From Sneathiella sedimenti (GTDB lineage: Bacteria; Pseudomonadota; Alphaproteobacteria; Sneathiellales; Sneathiellaceae), in NCBI RefSeq assembly GCF_017313765.1, contig NZ_JAFLNC010000002.1, forward strand, positions 806,001 through 870,000: 64,000 nucleotides of DNA, read 5' to 3'. Every line of letters starts with the position of its first letter. Position 1 is the stretch's first letter. A program made the position numbers and the translations under genes. Of this stretch, positions 27,229 through 36,489 are shown in pieces. The notes under the pieces are model-generated. The model saw nothing but the letters and a program-made list of their open reading frames with translations. It searched no databases and was not told where the DNA came from.

Positions 27229-27861
27229 TTATTTCAGGTATTTCGGCGACTTAACGAGGGCTCTTGTCAGGAATCGGCTCAAGTGATCGACATACTCCTG
27301 ACGACTTTGCCCCTTGCGATACGCCATGGGAGCAGAGAACTGGATCAAGCCGATCATGGCGTGGCCAATCAGATCGGGGTCAATGTCCTCATATAGCTCC
27401 CCTTTGACCTTGGCATTCTGCAATTGTTTAATAAAGCCTGAGGCGAACCTGGTGCGCACTTCCTTTGAGGTCGAGTCAGTCGGGTCGAAAACCTTGGTAT
27501 CGACAAGGGCCGAACGTAGCAGGCCGGGGTTTTGTTCGGCGAATTCCTGTATAGCCGTCAGGCTGTAGCGGATATAATCCTCAAAACTGTCGACTTTGGG
27601 AATGCGTGTGTGAACATAGGTATGTAAATCTTCCTGCGCGCCACTTGCGAAGGCGAGAAAAATCTCTCTTTTGTCTGTATAGTGGCTGTAAAAGGTGCCA
27701 TGGGCGACATCCGCCTCTTTGGCAATATCTTGGGGTCTTGTTTCGTGATAACCCTTATTGACGAAGAGTTTCCGGGCCGCCGACAATAATCGGATGCGCT
27801 TTTCCTCTTTTCGTTTACTGGCCCTGTCTGACGCCACCGTGACGGGTGTTGATTGATTCAT
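27229..27861 (-). CDS. TetR family transcriptional regulator
   Basis: The protein has 210 residues. The N-terminal helix-turn-helix is typical: RIRLLSAARKLFVNKGYHET, then AKEADVAHGTFYSHYTDKREIFLAF (about 22-70). The C-terminal ligand domain is not close to a named subfamily. It is divergent from the acyl-CoA ligase operon across a 135-bp promoter region, so it probably represses that operon and responds to a CoA-activated intermediate (inference). Confidence 0.87.
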   Translation of the reverse strand: MNQSTPVTVASDRASKRKEEKRIRLLSAARKLFVNKGYHETRPQDIAKEADVAHGTFYSHYTDKREIFLAFASGAQEDLHTYVHTRIPKVDSFEDYIRYSLTAIQEFAEQNPGLLRSALVDTKVFDPTDSTSKEVRTRFASGFIKQLQNAKVKGELYEDIDPDLIGHAMIGLIQFSAPMAYRKGQSRQEYVDHLSRFLTRALVKSPKYLK

Positions 27862-27914
27862 CCGCCTCCCACCTTTTTATTTTTATGTTTTTTCGCGTCT
27901 ATTGCTGGCAATTA

Positions 27915-27943
27915 TTACAACAATTTGTCAGTATTCTTACAAT
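27915..27943 (+). promoter_or_regulatory. Promoter of the acyl-CoA ligase operon with an embedded dyad
   Basis: TTACAA (27915-27920), a 17-bp spacer and TACAAT (27938-27943) form a good housekeeping-type promoter. Its spacer and -10 contain TTGT-N10-ACAA, a plausible part of the operator of the divergent TetR regulator. Confidence 0.45.
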
Positions 27944-27996
27944 AACAGTCCGGTGCGTAAAATAGAACAAAAAAATCAACGGAGATTGTTCCCCAT

Positions 27997-29904
27997 ATGT
28001 CATCAAATATTCCATTTCGGCCATTCAATCGGCCGGCTCCAGATATTTCGGTCGCTCAAAATGACGATGGGAGCTGGATTGTCAAGAGCAATATCTCGCT
28101 TGGCGAGTATTTGACCAATATCGGTACTTATTTTAGGCGGGCGGCAGAGGAATTTCCCGATCGTCCCTTTCTTGTCCAATGCCGGCCTGAAGGGGATTGG
28201 CCTGAACTTACCTATCAGCGCCTGAAAGACGAGGCGGGTCAGGTCAGCAGTTACCTGCTGGCAAATGGCTATGGCCCGGACAAACCCGTCATGATCCTCT
28301 CCGGCAATAGTTTTTCCCATGCGATCCTGAAAGTTGCGGCGCTGCAGGTCGGCGTGCCGATAACTGCCTGCTCGCCGTCCTACTCGCTCATGGGGACAGA
28401 TTTTACGAAGCTGCTCTATGCCGTGGACCTGACCGAGCCGGGGATGATTTTCGCAGAAGACGGGGACAGCTTCGCCGCCGCACTCAATGCGCTTGACCTT
28501 GCCCATATCGAGGTCGTCACCGTTAGCGGCAATTCTCACGGCGGCAAAAGGTTCTCCGACTTGCTGGGCGTCACGAATACGGAAGCGCTAGAGGCGGCCT
28601 TTAACGCGGTGACCGGGGAGGATCTCGCCTTGATCCTGTTTACGTCAGGCTCGACAGGAATGCCGAAGGCGGTGCCGAATACGCAAAAAATGCTTTGTGC
28701 CGCGCAGAAGACGCTTGAACTCATTTCAGAGGCACCTGATCCCGTCAATGACCCGACGCGCGTGCTGGATTGGCTGCCATGGCATCACACCTATGGCGGT
28801 ACGGTGAATTTCTTCGGTATTGCAAGAAGTTGCGGCACTCTCTTCATGGATGACGGGAAGCCGACCCCCGGCCTGTTCGGCCGGACAATCGAGAATCTGA
28901 AGGTTGTCTCACCCTCCCGGTTCAGCACGGTCCCGGCCGCGTACAGCTTTCTTGCTGACCAGCTCGAGGAGGATGAGGAGTTGGGGCACGCCTTTTTCAA
29001 GAACCTCAAGATCTGCCAGTATGGCGGCGCCGCTCTCTCGCAGGAAATGTTCGAACGGATGCAGCATCTTGCCATCAAATATACCGGCATGCGTATTCCT
29101 TTCGGCACGGGATGGGGCGCGACGGAAACGACGGGCACGGGAACGGCGGTTCACTGGAATAGCGAACGGGTCGGGCTTATCGGCCTGCCGACGCCCGGTA
29201 TTACGGTGAAAATCCTCCCGGTCGGGGAAAAGCTGGAGATTCGGATCAAGGGGCCGAATGTTCATGCAGGCTATTACAAGCGGCCTGATCTCACCGCGCA
29301 ATATTTCGACGAGGAAGGATATTATTGCATTGGCGATGCGGTTAAATGGGTAAATCCCGACAATCCGGCGTCGGGCATGATCTTTGATGGCCGTGTCGCC
29401 GAGGATTTCAAGCTGACCAACGGGACATGGGTCAGCACGGGTTCCTTGCGCCTGTCGCTCGTGGATGCGCTTGATCCGATAGCCCGTGACGTGGTGATTG
29501 CCGGCCACGACCGGGAGGAAATCGGGATCATGATCCTTCTGACTGAGGCCAGGCACAGGCAATTCGCGGAACAGGGGGACGCGCTGTCGGCGGATGGCAA
29601 GCGGATTATTGCCCCGTCGTTGATTGAGGCTGTTCAGGAGAAACTCAGTCGTTATAATCAGGCCAACCCGTCGCTAAGCCGACGGGTGGGGAGGGCGCTG
29701 ATCATGGCGCAGCCGCTTTCGGTGGATAAGAATGAAATAACGGACAAACAATATATCAACCAGGGAGCAGTGCTTTCCAATCGTGCGGATCTCGTCGCCT
29801 GTCTGTTTAATGACCCAGTCGAAAGAGATATAATTAATCTTAACAAAAACAATGAGATGAAAGGCACTTCAAATGTCAGCAATGAACAAGCAGATATTGC
29901 TTAA
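27997..29904 (+). CDS. AMP-dependent acyl-CoA ligase, feruloyl-CoA synthetase-like
   Basis: The protein has 635 residues. The adenylate-forming signature LILFTSGSTGMPKAVP lies at about 211-226, GWGATETTGTGT at about 370-381, and YYCIGDAVKWVNP near 441. The motif FKLTNGTWVSTGSLR near 469-483 is typical of feruloyl-CoA synthase relatives. It would activate an aromatic or other carboxylic acid to its CoA ester. GGAGA is 11 bp before the ATG. The 3' end overlaps the reductase gene by 32 bp. The Asn/Lys-rich last 25 residues differ from the core and may be non-essential. Confidence 0.82.
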   Translation: MSSNIPFRPFNRPAPDISVAQNDDGSWIVKSNISLGEYLTNIGTYFRRAAEEFPDRPFLVQCRPEGDWPELTYQRLKDEAGQVSSYLLANGYGPDKPVMILSGNSFSHAILKVAALQVGVPITACSPSYSLMGTDFTKLLYAVDLTEPGMIFAEDGDSFAAALNALDLAHIEVVTVSGNSHGGKRFSDLLGVTNTEALEAAFNAVTGEDLALILFTSGSTGMPKAVPNTQKMLCAAQKTLELISEAPDPVNDPTRVLDWLPWHHTYGGTVNFFGIARSCGTLFMDDGKPTPGLFGRTIENLKVVSPSRFSTVPAAYSFLADQLEEDEELGHAFFKNLKICQYGGAALSQEMFERMQHLAIKYTGMRIPFGTGWGATETTGTGTAVHWNSERVGLIGLPTPGITVKILPVGEKLEIRIKGPNVHAGYYKRPDLTAQYFDEEGYYCIGDAVKWVNPDNPASGMIFDGRVAEDFKLTNGTWVSTGSLRLSLVDALDPIARDVVIAGHDREEIGIMILLTEARHRQFAEQGDALSADGKRIIAPSLIEAVQEKLSRYNQANPSLSRRVGRALIMAQPLSVDKNEITDKQYINQGAVLSNRADLVACLFNDPVERDIINLNKNNEMKGTSNVSNEQADIA

Positions 29905-30907
29905 ATCACGGCCCGTGGGAGAGCCGACCGCGGATAATTTCGAATTGGTGGAAACTGCTGTGCCAACGCCGGGACCAGGCCAGTTTCGGGTCAAGGTCAT
30001 CTATATGTCCCTTGATCCCTACATGCGCGGCCGGATGGGAGCGGAAAAAAGCTATGCCGCGACCGCAGATCTTGGCGTGCCAATGGTTGGAGGCGGCGTC
30101 GGTGTAGTCGAGGAATCCAACAATGACCAGTTCAAGGTGGGCGATTATGTCATGTGCGGCACCGGCTGGCAGAGCTATTGTCTTTCCGACGGCACCGGGG
30201 TGATGAAGCTCAATCCCGATCAGGCGCCCATCTCGACCGGGGTCGGTGTTCTTGGGATGCCGGGGCTGACGGCCTATTATGGCCTCCTCGAAATTGGCAA
30301 ACCCCAGGCTGGGGAGACGGTTGTTGTCGCTGCGGCCTCCGGTGCCGTTGGGAGTGTCGTCGGACAGATTGCCCGGATCAAGGGTTGCCGCGCCGTTGGG
30401 ATTGCCGGTTCACCCGATAAATGTGCCTTCGTGGTGGATGAGCTCGGCTTTGATGTCTGCCTTAACTATAAGGATGCGGATTTCCCGGAGCAACTCGCGA
30501 AAGCCTGCCCGGACGGGATTGACGTTTATTTCGAGAATGTCGGTGGCAAGGTGTTCGAGGCGGTCCTGCCGCTTCTGAATGACGATTCCCGCGTTCCCCT
30601 CTGCGGCCTGATTTCGCAGTACAATATGACGGAACTGCCGAAAGGGACAAACATGCTGCCCGCGTTGATGCGCGCAATGCTGACCCATCGAATTCTCATA
30701 CAGGGCTTTATTATTTCTTTCCATTTCAATCACTTGCCAGCCTTTTTGAAAGATGTGAGTGGCTGGATCAAAAGCGGCAAGCTCAAGTATCGCGAAGATA
30801 TCGTGGAGGGTATCGAGAACGCGCCAGAGGCGTTCATGGGCCTGTTGAAGGGAAAGAATTTCGGGAAATTGCTGGTTCGTGTTGCCGACGATCCGACAAG
30901 AAACTAA
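29873..30907 (+). CDS. Zinc-independent MDR family NADP-dependent oxidoreductase
   Basis: The protein has 344 residues, of the prostaglandin reductase/curcumin reductase-like (YncB/CurA) MDR class. It has YMSLDPYMRGRM near 43-54, the nucleotide-binding AAASGAVGSVVGQIARIKGCR near 150-170, and CGLISQYN near 243. Such enzymes reduce the double bond of enones or enoyl compounds with NADPH. It starts inside the ligase gene (32-bp overlap; a second ATG 9 bp later is an alternative), so translation is coupled. Confidence 0.85.
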   Translation: MSAMNKQILLKSRPVGEPTADNFELVETAVPTPGPGQFRVKVIYMSLDPYMRGRMGAEKSYAATADLGVPMVGGGVGVVEESNNDQFKVGDYVMCGTGWQSYCLSDGTGVMKLNPDQAPISTGVGVLGMPGLTAYYGLLEIGKPQAGETVVVAAASGAVGSVVGQIARIKGCRAVGIAGSPDKCAFVVDELGFDVCLNYKDADFPEQLAKACPDGIDVYFENVGGKVFEAVLPLLNDDSRVPLCGLISQYNMTELPKGTNMLPALMRAMLTHRILIQGFIISFHFNHLPAFLKDVSGWIKSGKLKYREDIVEGIENAPEAFMGLLKGKNFGKLLVRVADDPTRN

Positions 30908-30955
30908 AAGAGACGAATACAGTCAAAAAGAACCCCAGAAGGAAGGAAGAAGAAA

Positions 30956-33040
30956 ATGACTGCCATTACTGATTTTGTCAGTTATGAGGCGCGTGGAACC
31001 GTGGGTGTCATTACGGTAGACAGCCCGCCGGTCAATGCCTTGAGCCAGGGCGTTCGCGCCGGTATCCAGGGCGGGATCAAGGCGGCCGTGGCCGATGACT
31101 CCGTCAATGCCATTGTCCTCGCCTGTGCCGGGCGGACCTTTATCGCCGGCGCGGATATCACGGAATTCGGGAAACCCCCGCAGGAGCCGGGCCTGAACGA
31201 CGTGATTGCCACCATGGAAAGCTCGACCAAGCCGGTTGTCGCGGCCATTCATGGTACCGCCCTCGGCGGCGGGCTGGAAACGGCGCTTGGCTGTCACTAC
31301 CGTGTTGCGGTGCCCTCTGCCAAGGTGGGCCTGCCGGAAGTGAAACTGGGCATCCTGCCGGGTGCCGGCGGTACGCAACGCCTGCCGCGTGTGGTTGGCG
31401 TACAAAAGGCGCTCGAAATGATCACGTCCGGCAACCCGATCGGCGCGAAGGAGGCCCATAAGGTCGGTCTCGTCGATCAAGTGGTAGAAGGTGACCTGAC
31501 GGAAGGGGCTATTGCCTTTGCCAAGAAGGTCGCCGCGGAAGGGCGTCCGCTCGTAAAAATCAGCGAGCAGAACGACAAGCTGGCGGAAGCGAAGAAAAAT
31601 CCTGCCATCTTTGATGATTTCCGCAAGAAAAACGCCCGCAAGTTCCGGGGGTTTGAAGCACCGGAAAACTGCATCAAGGCAATTGAAGGCGCGGTTAATC
31701 TTCCGTTCCCGGAAGGACTCAAACGCGAACGTGAGCTCTTTATGGAACTGATGGTCGGGGAACAGGCGAAGGCGCAGCAGTACTTCTTCTTCTCCGAACG
31801 TCTCGCCAACAAGATCCCGGATGTCCCGAAGGACACGCCGCTGATTGATATCAACACGGCGGGTATCGTCGGTGCGGGCACCATGGGTGGCGGTATTGCG
31901 ATGAACTTCCTGCAGGCCGGTATCCCGGTCACGATTGTCGAAACCTCGCAGGAGGCGCTCGACAAGGGCATCGGTATTATCAAGTCGAACTATGCGGCGA
32001 CCGTCTCCAAGGGACGGCTGTCACAGGAGGCGATGGATAAATACATGTCATTGCTCACCGGCTCGACCAATCTTGAAGATTTGAAGGATGTCGATATCGT
32101 CATTGAGGCGATCTTCGAGAATATGGACGTGAAGAAAGAGGTTTTCGGCAAGCTTGATAAAATCTGCAAGCAGGGTGCCATCCTCGCGACGAATACCTCA
32201 ACGCTAGATGTCGATGAGATTGGTGAAGCCACGAGCCGGCCAGAGTATGTCATCGGCCTGCATTTCTTTTCACCGGCCAATGTCATGCGGTTGCTGGAGG
32301 AAGTCCGGACCAAGAAAACCAGCCCTACCGTTATGGCGACCTGCATGGCGCTTGCGAAGAAAATCGGCAAGGTACCGGCCATGGTTGGTGTTTGCGATGG
32401 CTTTGTCGGCAACCGCATGCTGGCAAAACGTGGTGAACAGGCGAGCCAGCTCATTCTTGAGGGCGCCAAGCTGGAAGATGTGGACCGGGTTCTTTATGAC
32501 TTCGGTTTCCCGATGGGGCCCTTCGCCATGTCGGACCTTGCCGGTAATGATGTTGGCTGGCGTATTCGTCAGGGTCGGGGCGTGACCAGCCCGGTTGCGG
32601 ACGCGATCTGTGAACTTGGCCGGTTTGGCCAGAAGACTGGCGATGGCTACTATCACTATGAGAAGGGGAGCCGGACACCGCAGCCGGACCCAATCGTTGA
32701 GGAAATTATCGTCAAGGCCGCCCGCGATGCCGGAATCAACCGTCGGGAAGTTTCAGATGAGGAAATCCTCAAGCGCTGCATCTACCCGATGATCAATGAG
32801 GCGGCGAAAATCCTGGAAGAGGGCATTGCGACCCGCGCCAGCGACATCGACGTTATCTGGGTTTATGGCTATGGCTGGCCGATCTATCGTGGTGGCCCGA
32901 TGCGCTATGCCGATCATATCGGCCTTGAGAATATCTATAACGATATGCTCAAGTTCAAGGCGGAGCATGGGGACGAATGGACCCCGGCCCCTCTCCTTGA
33001 AAAGCTGGTCAAGGAAGGCAAGGGCTTCAAGGATCTCTAA
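30956..33040 (+). CDS. Bifunctional enoyl-CoA hydratase/3-hydroxyacyl-CoA dehydrogenase
   Basis: The protein has 694 residues, FadB/peroxisomal multifunctional-enzyme-like. The N-terminal crotonase half has AGADITEFG (about 62-70) and [19 protein letters not shown] (about 100-118). The NAD-binding motif [20 protein letters not shown] is near 302-321, the catalytic [14 protein letters not shown] near 439-452, and a second 3HCDH C-terminal domain near 590-690. It performs two steps of beta-oxidation. With the ligase and reductase it suggests side-chain shortening of an activated acid. A purine-rich site (GGAAGGAAGAAG) precedes the ATG and a strong terminator follows. Confidence 0.93.
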   Translation: MTAITDFVSYEARGTVGVITVDSPPVNALSQGVRAGIQGGIKAAVADDSVNAIVLACAGRTFIAGADITEFGKPPQEPGLNDVIATMESSTKPVVAAIHGTALGGGLETALGCHYRVAVPSAKVGLPEVKLGILPGAGGTQRLPRVVGVQKALEMITSGNPIGAKEAHKVGLVDQVVEGDLTEGAIAFAKKVAAEGRPLVKISEQNDKLAEAKKNPAIFDDFRKKNARKFRGFEAPENCIKAIEGAVNLPFPEGLKRERELFMELMVGEQAKAQQYFFFSERLANKIPDVPKDTPLIDINTAGIVGAGTMGGGIAMNFLQAGIPVTIVETSQEALDKGIGIIKSNYAATVSKGRLSQEAMDKYMSLLTGSTNLEDLKDVDIVIEAIFENMDVKKEVFGKLDKICKQGAILATNTSTLDVDEIGEATSRPEYVIGLHFFSPANVMRLLEEVRTKKTSPTVMATCMALAKKIGKVPAMVGVCDGFVGNRMLAKRGEQASQLILEGAKLEDVDRVLYDFGFPMGPFAMSDLAGNDVGWRIRQGRGVTSPVADAICELGRFGQKTGDGYYHYEKGSRTPQPDPIVEEIIVKAARDAGINRREVSDEEILKRCIYPMINEAAKILEEGIATRASDIDVIWVYGYGWPIYRGGPMRYADHIGLENIYNDMLKFKAEHGDEWTPAPLLEKLVKEGKGFKDL

Positions 33041-33063
33041 GCCGGATTACCCATTGACGAAGA

Positions 33064-33092
33064 AAGCCCCGCATTTTCGCGGGGCTTTTTTT
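33064..33092. terminator. Bidirectional intrinsic terminator
   Basis: AAGCCCCGC (33064-33072), loop ATTTTC, GCGGGGCTT (33079-33087) then a T-run. It ends the FadB-like operon. The MFS stop codon lies in the T-run, and read leftward the same stem is followed by TTTCTT, so it can serve both strands. Confidence 0.88.
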
Positions 33093-34548
33093 ATTGCTTG
33101 GCGTGGCGCGCCAGATAGATGACGGGGATCAGGGCAAAGGCGAAAACAACACCGGATACCATGAAGCAGTCATGGAAGGTAAGGGTCATCATTTCGACCG
33201 TTTGCTCAACAGTTAGAGCCGCACCGCCGTTTGCGGCCATGATCTCGGCCCCGTAATGGGCGGAGCGGGCGGTGATCAGCACGGCGATGATATTGACCCC
33301 GATGGTGCCGCCAAGCATGCGGCAGAAATTGAGCGCCCCGGAGGCTTGCGGCACTTGCGGTGACAGGACGCTGGAAAGGGACAGGGTGCTGTTGGCGGGC
33401 AGAATCAGGCCGAGCGCCGCCCGCCCGATGACGACCCATCCTGCGATCATCCAGAAGCCGCTTGCCTTATCAGCGAGGGTGAGGGCGTAGATCGAGATTA
33501 CGAACAGGATGATGCCTGTGAAGAGAAGCCTGTGTGCAGGCAGGCGATCCACCAGCCGTCCGGCAATTGGCGAGACAATGGCAAGCGCCAGTCCACCCGG
33601 CAGCAGCAGCAATCCGGCGTCCGTTGCATCGCTCAATTGCACCGTTCGGGCAAAAAGCGGCAGCATGTAAATGGTGGAGAACATGCCGGCACTGGTAATG
33701 GCGCCAACGATGACGGTTGACGTAAATTTGAGATTACGGAACATGTCGAGCCGCAAAAGCGGCGACTTGCTGCGGCGTTCCCGGCGGAAAAACAGGATAA
33801 AGCTGATCAGCGAAATGAGAAGATAAACGATGACCTGCGGTTCTTCCATCGGGTAAAACTGGCTGTTGGACAGCCCGGTCAGCAAGGTACCGACGGTGAG
33901 GCCGATTAGGCAGAAGCTGATGATATTGAACCGGCTTGATTGCTGGCTGTCATCGCGGTCGGGAAGGAAAATCCATCCCGCGATGGCCGCAAATAGCGAG
34001 AGCGGCAGCGCGGCCGTAAAGGTATAATGCCAGTCGAATACATCGGTAATGACGCCGCCGATGGTCGGCCCGACAGCGGGCCCGAGGACAACCACCATGC
34101 TGAAGGTGCCAATAGCCGATCCGCGCCTGTTCTCTGGAAACAGCATAAAGACTAGCGCCATGGAAAGCGGCTGGATAATCCCGGCGCCTGCGCCCTGCAG
34201 GATACGCGCAAAAATAAGCAGGTTAAACGCCGGGGCGAACTGGCCGATCATGCAGCCGGTGAAAAACAGGATCGAGGCAAACAGGAAGGTCTTCCGCGCC
34301 CCGAAATTCTGCAACAACCAGGCGGAGGCCAGCATGCAAACGGCATTGGCGCAGAGGAACCCGGTGGACATCCACTGTGCGGAGGCCTGCGTCACGTTAT
34401 AGTCGGCCATGATGTTGGTGAGCGCGACATTGATCATGGTCGAGGAAAAAATACTCGCCAATAGACCGAAAATCACCGCGAGAACCGCGAACCACTTAAA
34501 TCGGGCGCCGTACTTTCGTTCCAGCAGCTCTAGCCGTTCGCTCGACAT
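33091..34548 (-). CDS. MFS transporter, DHA2 (EmrB/QacA) drug:H+ antiporter family
   Basis: The protein has 485 residues with about 14 hydrophobic segments. The N-terminal motif MINVALTNIMADYNVTQASAQW is typical of DHA2; motif C-like GPAVGPTIGGVITD is near 155, and GRILQGAGAGIIQP-like ARILQGAGAGIIQP is near 115. The start at 34548 is one base beyond the upstream TGA, matching typical N-termini; an upstream start would overlap the CaiB gene by 44 bp. Efflux of an organic compound is probable; the substrate is unknown. No MFP adaptor (EmrA-like) gene is adjacent. Confidence 0.87.
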   Translation of the reverse strand: MSSERLELLERKYGARFKWFAVLAVIFGLLASIFSSTMINVALTNIMADYNVTQASAQWMSTGFLCANAVCMLASAWLLQNFGARKTFLFASILFFTGCMIGQFAPAFNLLIFARILQGAGAGIIQPLSMALVFMLFPENRRGSAIGTFSMVVVLGPAVGPTIGGVITDVFDWHYTFTAALPLSLFAAIAGWIFLPDRDDSQQSSRFNIISFCLIGLTVGTLLTGLSNSQFYPMEEPQVIVYLLISLISFILFFRRERRSKSPLLRLDMFRNLKFTSTVIVGAITSAGMFSTIYMLPLFARTVQLSDATDAGLLLLPGGLALAIVSPIAGRLVDRLPAHRLLFTGIILFVISIYALTLADKASGFWMIAGWVVIGRAALGLILPANSTLSLSSVLSPQVPQASGALNFCRMLGGTIGVNIIAVLITARSAHYGAEIMAANGGAALTVEQTVEMMTLTFHDCFMVSGVVFAFALIPVIYLARHAKQ

Positions 34549-34549
34549 A

Positions 34550-35674
34550 TCAGGCCGAAAACTCGTCTCGGATTTTCTGGTTATGCTCTCCAAGGGAAGG
34601 AATGGAACCGTACTTGCCCGTCTCGCCGCTGAGGTGGATGGGTGAGGCGATAAGGTTCACCGGACCGGCGCTGCTCTGAACCTCCGTCCGTTCCAGCTGC
34701 GGATGATGGGAAAGATCGGCAACGCTGTTCAGGGCGCCAAAGGCGATGCGTCCTTTTTGCAGTCGCTCAATCACCTCTGTCCGGGGGAGTTGTCCGAAAA
34801 TCTTGTCGATCTCGGCATTGAGGGCGGGCCGATTGGCGACACGCTGCTCATTGGTGGCAAAGCGGGGATCATCCGCAAGAGCCGGATTTTGCAGGCCATG
34901 CTCGCAGAGATTTCGCCATTCCGTCTGGTTCTGGATGGAAATGACGACCGGGCCGCCTTCCGCTGTCTCATAGGCTTCATAGGGCGCGATGGACGGATGG
35001 GAGAGACCGCCACGTCCCGGCGCCTTGCCGCCATATTCCTGATGCAGCAACGGGACCGTCATCCAGTCGGCCATCCCAGCGAACAGGGTCGATTTGACGG
35101 CGCGGCCCCGGCCGGTCCGGTCGCGTTCATAAAGGGCTTCCAACACGCCGACAAGGCCATGCATCCCGGCGGCGATATCGCATACCGAAACGCCGACACG
35201 GCCGGGCCCTTCTGGAGAGCCGGTGACCATGGCGAGGCCGGTCTCGCTCTGGACCAGCATGTCATAGGCCTTCATCTTGGCATACGGCCCGTCCTCTCCA
35301 TAACCGGAGATATCGACGGTTATCAGGCGCGGATTGCGCGCCTGCAGCGTCTCGCAGTCAAGACCATAACGCCCAACAACGCCCGGGGCGAGATTCTGGA
35401 TAAAGACATCCGCCTTATCGATCATGTTTTTCAGAAGCGCGAGATCCTCGTCCTTCTTGATGTCGATCTGGACGGACTCCTTGCCCCGGTTGAGCCAGAC
35501 AAAATAGGCGCTTTCGCCATTCACGACTGTATCATAGTTGCGGGCAAAATCGCCTTCGGGACGCTCGACCTTGATAACGCGCGCGCCGGCATCGGCAAGG
35601 CGGCAGGAAAGATAGGGGGCGGCAACTGCCTGTTCGAGGGAGATGACCAGGATGCCATCGAGAGGGCCGGACAT
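34550..35674 (-). CDS. CaiB/BaiF family CoA-transferase
   Basis: The protein has 374 residues, a class III CoA-transferase. N-terminal GPLDGILVISLEQAVAAPYLS, VIKVERPEGDFAR and VQIDIKKDEDLALL fit the family, as does the catalytic Asp region YDMLVQSETGLAMVTGSPEG. It moves CoA between carboxylic acids, often with formyl, succinyl or similar donors. Directly upstream of the MFS gene with coupled translation, so the two may handle the same organic acid. At 374 residues it is near normal length. Confidence 0.87.
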   Translation of the reverse strand: MSGPLDGILVISLEQAVAAPYLSCRLADAGARVIKVERPEGDFARNYDTVVNGESAYFVWLNRGKESVQIDIKKDEDLALLKNMIDKADVFIQNLAPGVVGRYGLDCETLQARNPRLITVDISGYGEDGPYAKMKAYDMLVQSETGLAMVTGSPEGPGRVGVSVCDIAAGMHGLVGVLEALYERDRTGRGRAVKSTLFAGMADWMTVPLLHQEYGGKAPGRGGLSHPSIAPYEAYETAEGGPVVISIQNQTEWRNLCEHGLQNPALADDPRFATNEQRVANRPALNAEIDKIFGQLPRTEVIERLQKGRIAFGALNSVADLSHHPQLERTEVQSSAGPVNLIASPIHLSGETGKYGSIPSLGEHNQKIRDEFSA

Positions 35675-35754
35675 GTTACTCTTCTTTTATTTGTTGATTA
35701 CGGGTTGATATATCTATGCCCCGCATTGCGGATTTAATCAATAGGGGCACATAC

Positions 35755-36435
35755 CTAACCCGTCCAGATGGCGAGGGTCCGGCTGATATGGGCGTAGGGT
35801 GCGCCGCTTTCCTCATGCCAGCGGTTGAAAGCCTCCTGCACTGCGGTGCGGTCCTTCTTGGACGTGAGCTTGCCGCTGCCCACGCCAAGTCGATTGAGCG
35901 CGGTCACCACATCGGGCGTCATGATATAGCCGTCCTTGCCCATCATGCGGACGAAATAGGGGCCGGAATTGCCACCAAGCTGCTTGAAGCGGATCTTGAT
36001 GTCCTCATATAGCCCGGCAATATTCCCAAGTGGCCAATCGGCGAGATAATTACCGATGGAGCCATGCTCTTTTTCCAGCTCCACAAGGGCAAGCGCATTA
36101 TGATGGGTCGCCCGGATTTTCCCGAGATGGCGGATGATAGCCGTATTCTCCATCAGCGCGGCAATATCATCCTCGCTCATGAAGGCGACCTTGGCCGGTT
36201 CGAAGCCGTGAAAAGCCTCCTCGAACGCGGGCCATTTGTTCCGGACCATCGTCTGGTTGAGGCCGGTGGAGAAAATGCGAAAACTCATTGCCGAGAAATA
36301 CTCGGCGGCAGGCGTCTTGCGAATCTCCGCGTCAGTTTTAAGCTCCGGCATCCGGGCGGCAAGCTCCGCCGCGCCGCCCGCATTTTCTTCCGCTTTTGCG
36401 CGGATATCTTCATATGAGATCATGGCGTCGATCAT
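35755..36435 (-). CDS. DNA-3-methyladenine glycosylase I family protein
   Basis: The protein has 226 residues and belongs to the Tag/adenine-glycosylase family (PF03352), supported by FRIFSTGLNQTMVRNKWPAF and IRHLGKIRATHHNALALVELEK. It also has the C-terminal MTPDVVTALNRLGV helix-turn segment. The enzyme removes 3-methyladenine from alkylated DNA. It is longer than E. coli Tag (187 aa) and belongs to a divergent subgroup, so a changed substrate range is possible. ATG codons at 36435 and 36423 are both possible starts. It is monocistronic. Confidence 0.75.
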   Translation of the reverse strand: MIDAMISYEDIRAKAEENAGGAAELAARMPELKTDAEIRKTPAAEYFSAMSFRIFSTGLNQTMVRNKWPAFEEAFHGFEPAKVAFMSEDDIAALMENTAIIRHLGKIRATHHNALALVELEKEHGSIGNYLADWPLGNIAGLYEDIKIRFKQLGGNSGPYFVRMMGKDGYIMTPDVVTALNRLGVGSGKLTSKKDRTAVQEAFNRWHEESGAPYAHISRTLAIWTG

Positions 36436-36489
36436 CCAATCCGTTTAACTCTGTCCCTGAGACAGAATACCGCCAGATGACCTTTACCG

